A stretch of DNA of 8,030 nt from Thermoplasmata archaeon (GTDB taxonomy: Archaea; Thermoplasmatota; Thermoplasmata; Lutacidiplasmatales; UBA184), in contig JASHUJ010000204.1 of assembly GCA_030040035.1 (NCBI GenBank), positions 1 to 8,030 on the forward strand. The letters run 5' to 3'. The translations under genes and the position numbers were made by a program. The notes below the pieces were generated by a model, which worked only from the letters and a program-made list of their open reading frames with translations, was not told the DNA's origin and made no database searches. How positions within the stretch are numbered: the first letter of the stretch is position 1; every line of letters begins with the position of its first letter. This document shows positions 4,568 to 8,030 of the stretch, piece by piece.

Positions 4568-6517
4568 GTGGCGTCCGGGCGCCGACTCGCCGCGGTGATG
4601 TTCACCGACACGGTCGGCTACACGGCCTCGACGCAGACCAACGAAGGGCGAACGCTGGACCTCTTACGTCAGCAGACCGAGCTCGTTCGACCGCTCTTGG
4701 CCCTGCACCAGGGCCGCGAGATCAAGTCGACGGGGGACGGGTTCCTGGTGGAGTTCGACAGCGCGCTGAAGGCGGTCCAGTGCGCGATCGGCATCCAGCG
4801 GCGCATTTTCGAGCGAAATGCGGAAGCGAGCTTCCAGCCGATCCGGATTCGCATTGGGGTCCACCTGGGGGACGTGGTCCAGAACGGCGCGGACATCCTC
4901 GGCGACGCGGTGAACCTCGCCGCGCGCATCGAGCCGCTGGCCGAACCGGGAGGGATCTGCGTCTCGGGCGCGGTCTACGACCAGGTGCGCTCGAAGGTCC
5001 CCGACAAGTTCGAGAAGCTCGAGCCGAAAGCGCTGAAGGGGGTCCAGGTCCAGATCGACGTGTACCGAGTGCTCCTTCCGTGGGCCGGGAACGACAACGG
5101 CACGAGGGGCGACGAATCGGCCGTGCTCGACCCGACCCGGATCGCGATCCTCCCGTTCGCGAACATCAGCCCGGACTCGGCCGACGAGTACTTCGCCGAC
5201 GGGCTCACGGAGGAGCTGATCGCGAATCTCTCGCTCGTGCCGGGACTCAAGGTCATCGCCCGCACGTCGGTGATCGGCTACCGCAAGACGGAGAAGAAGG
5301 TCGCGACGATCGGTAAGGAGCTCGGCGTCGGGACGGTCGTCGAGGGCAGCGTACGCCGCGCGGCGAACCGCATCCGGGTGACGGTGCAGGTCATCGACGT
5401 CGCGACCGAGGAGCACCTGTGGACGGCCAAGTACGACGACGATCTCGATGACATCTTCGCGGTCCAGAGCGACATCGCCCAGAAGGTGGTGACGTCCCTC
5501 CCCGGGAGCCTCGAGAAGGCGCGGGCTCCCGTGCCGTCGCTCGAGAAGCCGACCGAGACCGAAGCGTACCTCGCCTACCTCCAGGGCCAGTCGCTGATGT
5601 GGAAGACGGACGAGGCGTCGCTGCGCCGGTCGATCGAGTTCTTCCAGAAGGCGCTGAAGACCGATCCCACGTTCGCCCGGGCGTACGCCGGCATCGCGCG
5701 CGCGTACATCGGGCTCGGCTCGGAGGGGTACATCCCCTGGATCGACTCGATCCACCGCGGCATCTCCGCCTCCGAGCGGGCGATCGCCATGGATCCCGAC
5801 CTCGCCGAAGCGCACGGCCTCCGCGCCGAGCTCGCCTTCATGGGGGACGACCTCGCCGACGTGCTGTTCCACGAGGTCCAGCGCGCCCTCGAGCTGAACC
5901 CGAATCTCGCCCAGGCCCACAACATGCTGAGCGCGCTCGCGGGCTCGCTCGGCGTCGTCGAGACGTACGTGACGGAGGCCGAGCAGGCGTTCCAGCTGGA
6001 TCCGCTCTCGCCGGTGACGACCCGCTCGCTCGGGAACGCCTACTTCTTCACCGGCCGGATCGAGGAGTCCGCGGCCCACTGGAAGAAGACCCTCGAGCAG
6101 AACCCCCAGGACGGCCGCCGCGGCCTCGTCGACTACTACATCCTGACGAAGGACTTCGAGAAGGCCGAGGCGATGGTCCGGGAGCTCGAACGCATCGCCC
6201 CAGAGAGCAGCCTCACGCTCCTGTGCCGGGGGTACCTGGCGGCCGTCCAGGGGGACCGTGCCACCGCGACCCGGGTGATCGCGAGCATGGAGGAGCGGTT
6301 CCGGGAGGGTACGTCGCGACAGTCGTTCATCGGCTTCATCTACTACGCGCTGGGCGATCTCGACCGCTACTTCGAGTACATGCTCTCCGCCGCGGAGGCC
6401 CACACCCTCCAGCTCCTGCGGGTCCGCTTCTCCCCGCTATTCGCCGCCGCGCGACGGGACACCCGGCACCTCGAGCTGCTCGCGACCTACAGCCGTCCGC
6501 TCCAGCCGACGAAGTAG
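4568..6517 (+). CDS. Class III adenylate cyclase with TolB-like domain and TPR repeats
   Basis: This 649-residue cytosolic protein should convert ATP to cAMP. The cyclase domain (about 3-172) has every canonical residue: metal Asp14 ('MFTDTVGYT') and Asp57 ('STGDGF'), purine-selecting Lys53 and Asp109 (the Lys/Asp pair of adenylate, not guanylate, cyclases), transition-state Asn116 and Arg120 ('GDAVNLAAR'). One protein supplies both halves, so a homodimer with two active sites is expected. Residues about 190-310 ('RIAILPFANIS', 'YFADGLTEELI', 'VVEGSVRR', 'HLWTAKYD') form a TolB-N/FlgO-like domain common after such cyclases. The rest (about 330-620) is helical with TPR-like repeats, for example 'SIEFFQKALKTDPTFARAYA' and 'ALELNPNLAQAHNMLSALAG', probably for protein binding. 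There are no membrane segments. GTG 4568 is chosen over an ATG 87 bases upstream: the cyclase fold begins at once, and a TATA-like box lies 24 bases before it. It converges on the ABC genes, 19 bp from their end. Confidence 0.9.
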   Translation: MASGRRLAAVMFTDTVGYTASTQTNEGRTLDLLRQQTELVRPLLALHQGREIKSTGDGFLVEFDSALKAVQCAIGIQRRIFERNAEASFQPIRIRIGVHLGDVVQNGADILGDAVNLAARIEPLAEPGGICVSGAVYDQVRSKVPDKFEKLEPKALKGVQVQIDVYRVLLPWAGNDNGTRGDESAVLDPTRIAILPFANISPDSADEYFADGLTEELIANLSLVPGLKVIARTSVIGYRKTEKKVATIGKELGVGTVVEGSVRRAANRIRVTVQVIDVATEEHLWTAKYDDDLDDIFAVQSDIAQKVVTSLPGSLEKARAPVPSLEKPTETEAYLAYLQGQSLMWKTDEASLRRSIEFFQKALKTDPTFARAYAGIARAYIGLGSEGYIPWIDSIHRGISASERAIAMDPDLAEAHGLRAELAFMGDDLADVLFHEVQRALELNPNLAQAHNMLSALAGSLGVVETYVTEAEQAFQLDPLSPVTTRSLGNAYFFTGRIEESAAHWKKTLEQNPQDGRRGLVDYYILTKDFEKAEAMVRELERIAPESSLTLLCRGYLAAVQGDRATATRVIASMEERFREGTSRQSFIGFIYYALGDLDRYFEYMLSAAEAHTLQLLRVRFSPLFAAARRDTRHLELLATYSRPLQPTK

Positions 6518-6536
6518 CGATCGAACCGTCCGGCCG

Positions 6537-7274
6537 TCACTTCCAGCGGGTCAGGATCTCCTCGCGCCGGAACGTCTTCAGGCTGACCTCGAAGAGGAGG
6601 AGCGCGAGCAGCGCGAAGATCCCCGAGATGTACAGGAGATGCAGGGGGTCGAGCGGCAGGATGACCTCCGCCGCGACGTAGACGATGATCAGCGGTACGA
6701 ACATCACGGACGCGTACTGCTGGGCGGAGCGGATGTCCGTCGCCCGGGCGGAGATGACGACCGACGCCTCGATGGCGACCAGCGCGACGACCGGAACCGT
6801 GACGAACAGCTCGATCGTCATCGACAGGTTCGGATAGTACAGGTACCCGAAGGGGCCGAGCGTCTCGACGTCGATCAGGACCTGGAACAGGAGCGCGCCC
6901 AGCCACGCGGCGAAGAGGGTGGGCAGGAGGGCGGCGAGGGTCTTCCCGAACAGGATCTCCCCGTCGGTCGTTGGGGTCGAGAGGAGCGGCTCGAGGCTCT
7001 TCGAGACCTTCTCGCCCACGATGCTGTACGACGCGATCGACGTCGGGATCGACGCCGCGCCGATGACGAACCAGAACGCGAAGGCGTCGATGTACATCGG
7101 CGCCCACGACGCGGGGTCCGGACCCCCCCGAGGGATGAGCACGAGCCCGACGAGCGCCGGGAACCCGAGCCCGACGCCGAGCGGGTAGGCGATGAGGCCG
7201 GCGATGAGCCCCCGCCGTTGGCGGAGGAGCTTCAGCTCGTGGCGAGCCACGATCCACGCCTGGGAACCCCTCAC
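6537..7274 (-). CDS. ABC-2 type transporter permease
   Basis: This 245-residue membrane protein has six likely helices (about 24-47, 62-83, 111-134, 152-175, 188-206 and 211-231). Between helices 2 and 3 it carries the signature of ABC-2/NatB-type permeases, 'GEKVSKSLEPLLSTP' (87-101) followed by 'EILFGKTLAAL' (106-116). The N-terminus 'WIVARHELKLL' (7-17) is the usual amphipathic start of such subunits. Two copies would pair with two ATPases to form an exporter in the cytoplasmic membrane; substrate unknown (drug, lipid or ion for relatives). The start is GTG at 7274, which overlaps the TGA of the ATPase gene in the sequence GTGA, so translation is probably coupled. The same frame stays open far upstream through the ATPase gene, but that part is antisense-like noise and not protein. 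At 245 residues it is at the short end for the family but complete in helices. Confidence 0.88.
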   Translation of the reverse strand: MRGSQAWIVARHELKLLRQRRGLIAGLIAYPLGVGLGFPALVGLVLIPRGGPDPASWAPMYIDAFAFWFVIGAASIPTSIASYSIVGEKVSKSLEPLLSTPTTDGEILFGKTLAALLPTLFAAWLGALLFQVLIDVETLGPFGYLYYPNLSMTIELFVTVPVVALVAIEASVVISARATDIRSAQQYASVMFVPLIIVYVAAEVILPLDPLHLLYISGIFALLALLLFEVSLKTFRREEILTRWK

Positions 7275-8030
7275 GTCGCGGCCTCCCCTTCGTGGACGAG
7301 CTTCAGGTAGACCTCCTCGAGCGACGCGGACGGTTGGGAGACCTCGAGGATCTGCCCCCCGGCGCCGACGATCGCGGCCACGATCTCGGGCGTGTCCCGT
7401 TCGGGGTCGACCCCATCCACCGCCAGCTCGTTCCCCGCGACCTCCACGCGCCGTCCCGGGAGCCGCTGACGGACCGCGTCGGCCTGCCCCGACGTCGCGT
7501 GGACGAGACGCACGACCGTCCGGCGGGCCGACAGCTGCGCCTGGAGCTCGCGCGGGGAGCCGATCGTGATGAGACGCGTCCGGAGGATCCCCACGCGGTC
7601 GCAGACCCGCTGGGCCTCGTCGAGGTTGTGCGTGTTGAGGAAGATCGTGTGCCGCTCCTTGCGGAGGGACAGGATCGTATCGCGGACCATCTTGGCCGCT
7701 TCCGGGTCGAGGTTGGCGGTGGGCTCGTCGAGGAAGAGGAGGACCGGGTCGTGGACGAGCGTCCGTGCGATCGCGAGCTTCTGCTTCATGCCCTTCGAGA
7801 ACGTCTCGACCGGAGCGTCCCGCTTGTCCCAGAGCTCCATCGCGCGGAGGAGCCGCTCGATGCTCGTCCGCAGGGCCGTCGTTTCCATGCGGTGGAGCTG
7901 CCCGAAGTACTCGAGATTCTCGTACGCGCTCGAGCCCTCGTAGAGACCCACGTTCTCGGGCAGCACGCCGATCTGCGAGCGCAATCGGAGCGCCTGGGCC
8001 TCGTTGCCGACCTCGCAACCTGCGACCACG
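7271..8030 (-). CDS. ABC transporter ATPase subunit (partial, 5' end outside window)
   Basis: The 253 residues seen lack the start and the Walker A motif, which must lie to the right of the window; the GTG near 8029 is internal, not the start. Visible in order are the Q-loop region 'IGVLPENVGLYEGSSAYENL' (Glu replaces the usual Gln, as often in this exporter group), the signature 'FSKGMKQKLAIARTL', Walker B 'VLLFLDEP' with the D-loop 'ANLDP', and the switch His in 'LNTHNLDEA'. After the nucleotide-binding domain comes a C-terminal domain of about 90 residues like that found in drug- and Nod-factor-type ABC-2 exporters. It powers the permease encoded directly downstream; the two genes overlap by 4 bp. 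Substrate unknown. Confidence 0.92.
   Translation of the reverse strand, partial: VVAGCEVGNEAQALRLRSQIGVLPENVGLYEGSSAYENLEYFGQLHRMETTALRTSIERLLRAMELWDKRDAPVETFSKGMKQKLAIARTLVHDPVLLFLDEPTANLDPEAAKMVRDTILSLRKERHTIFLNTHNLDEAQRVCDRVGILRTRLITIGSPRELQAQLSARRTVVRLVHATSGQADAVRQRLPGRRVEVAGNELAVDGVDPERDTPEIVAAIVGAGGQILEVSQPSASLEEVYLKLVHEGEAAT

Noticed and set aside
4664..6403. 579-codon open frame on the minus strand opposite the cyclase
   Set aside because: It mirrors the codon bias of the cyclase gene; its Arg/Leu/Asp-rich sequence has no domain pattern.
7275..8018. Upstream extension of the permease frame through the ATPase gene
   Set aside because: The sequence is Arg/Pro/Gly-rich and featureless, whereas the other frame carries the ABC signature, Walker B and switch motifs. 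The permease starts at the GTG at 7274.

Overview
The window is a GC-rich (roughly two-thirds G+C), gene-dense stretch that most resembles an uncultured archaeon, possibly a high-GC Thermoplasmatota-type soil or sediment lineage. The case for archaea rests on three things. Short AT-rich TATA-like boxes sit about 24-26 bases before GTG start codons, giving apparently leaderless genes (phosphotransferase at 161, cyclase at 4568). A Cys-rich AbrB-fold protein resembles the 'HgcAB-associated' family known from archaea and anaerobes. No convincing bacterial -35/-10 promoters were seen. The taxonomic assignment is inference; an unusual high-GC bacterium is not excluded.

Layout. 1-69: tail of an unidentified + strand gene. 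161-1105 (+): APH/macrolide-kinase-like phosphotransferase, convergent with 1130-1420 (-), a YCII-domain protein; a perfect 16-bp palindrome fills most of the 24-bp gap between their stops. 1492-1965 (-): small four-helix membrane protein of unknown function. It is divergent from 2097-3134 (+), an NADP-dependent medium-chain oxidoreductase of the leukotriene-B4-dehydrogenase/alkenal-reductase type. 3202-3528 (-): small AbrB/SpoVT-fold regulator with a nine-cysteine complement, preceded by an AT-rich control region with three 9-bp-spaced repeats. 3674-4375 (-): alpha/beta hydrolase of the EstC/methylesterase type. 4568-6517 (+): class III adenylate cyclase fused to a TolB-like domain and TPR repeats. 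6537-7274 and 7271-8030 (both -): ABC-2 permease and its ATPase, overlapping by 4 bp; the ATPase runs off the right edge.

No single pathway links these genes. They look like a mix of signalling (cyclase), redox or xenobiotic handling (oxidoreductase, hydrolase, YCII protein, phosphotransferase), metal/thiol-linked regulation (Cys-rich AbrB) and an exporter. I see no mobile element, rRNA, tRNA or CRISPR array. The most distinctive items are the complete K/D-type cyclase-TolB-TPR fusion with a leaderless start, and the Cys-rich AbrB gene with its repeat-bearing upstream region. No stretch longer than about 200 bases lacks a gene.
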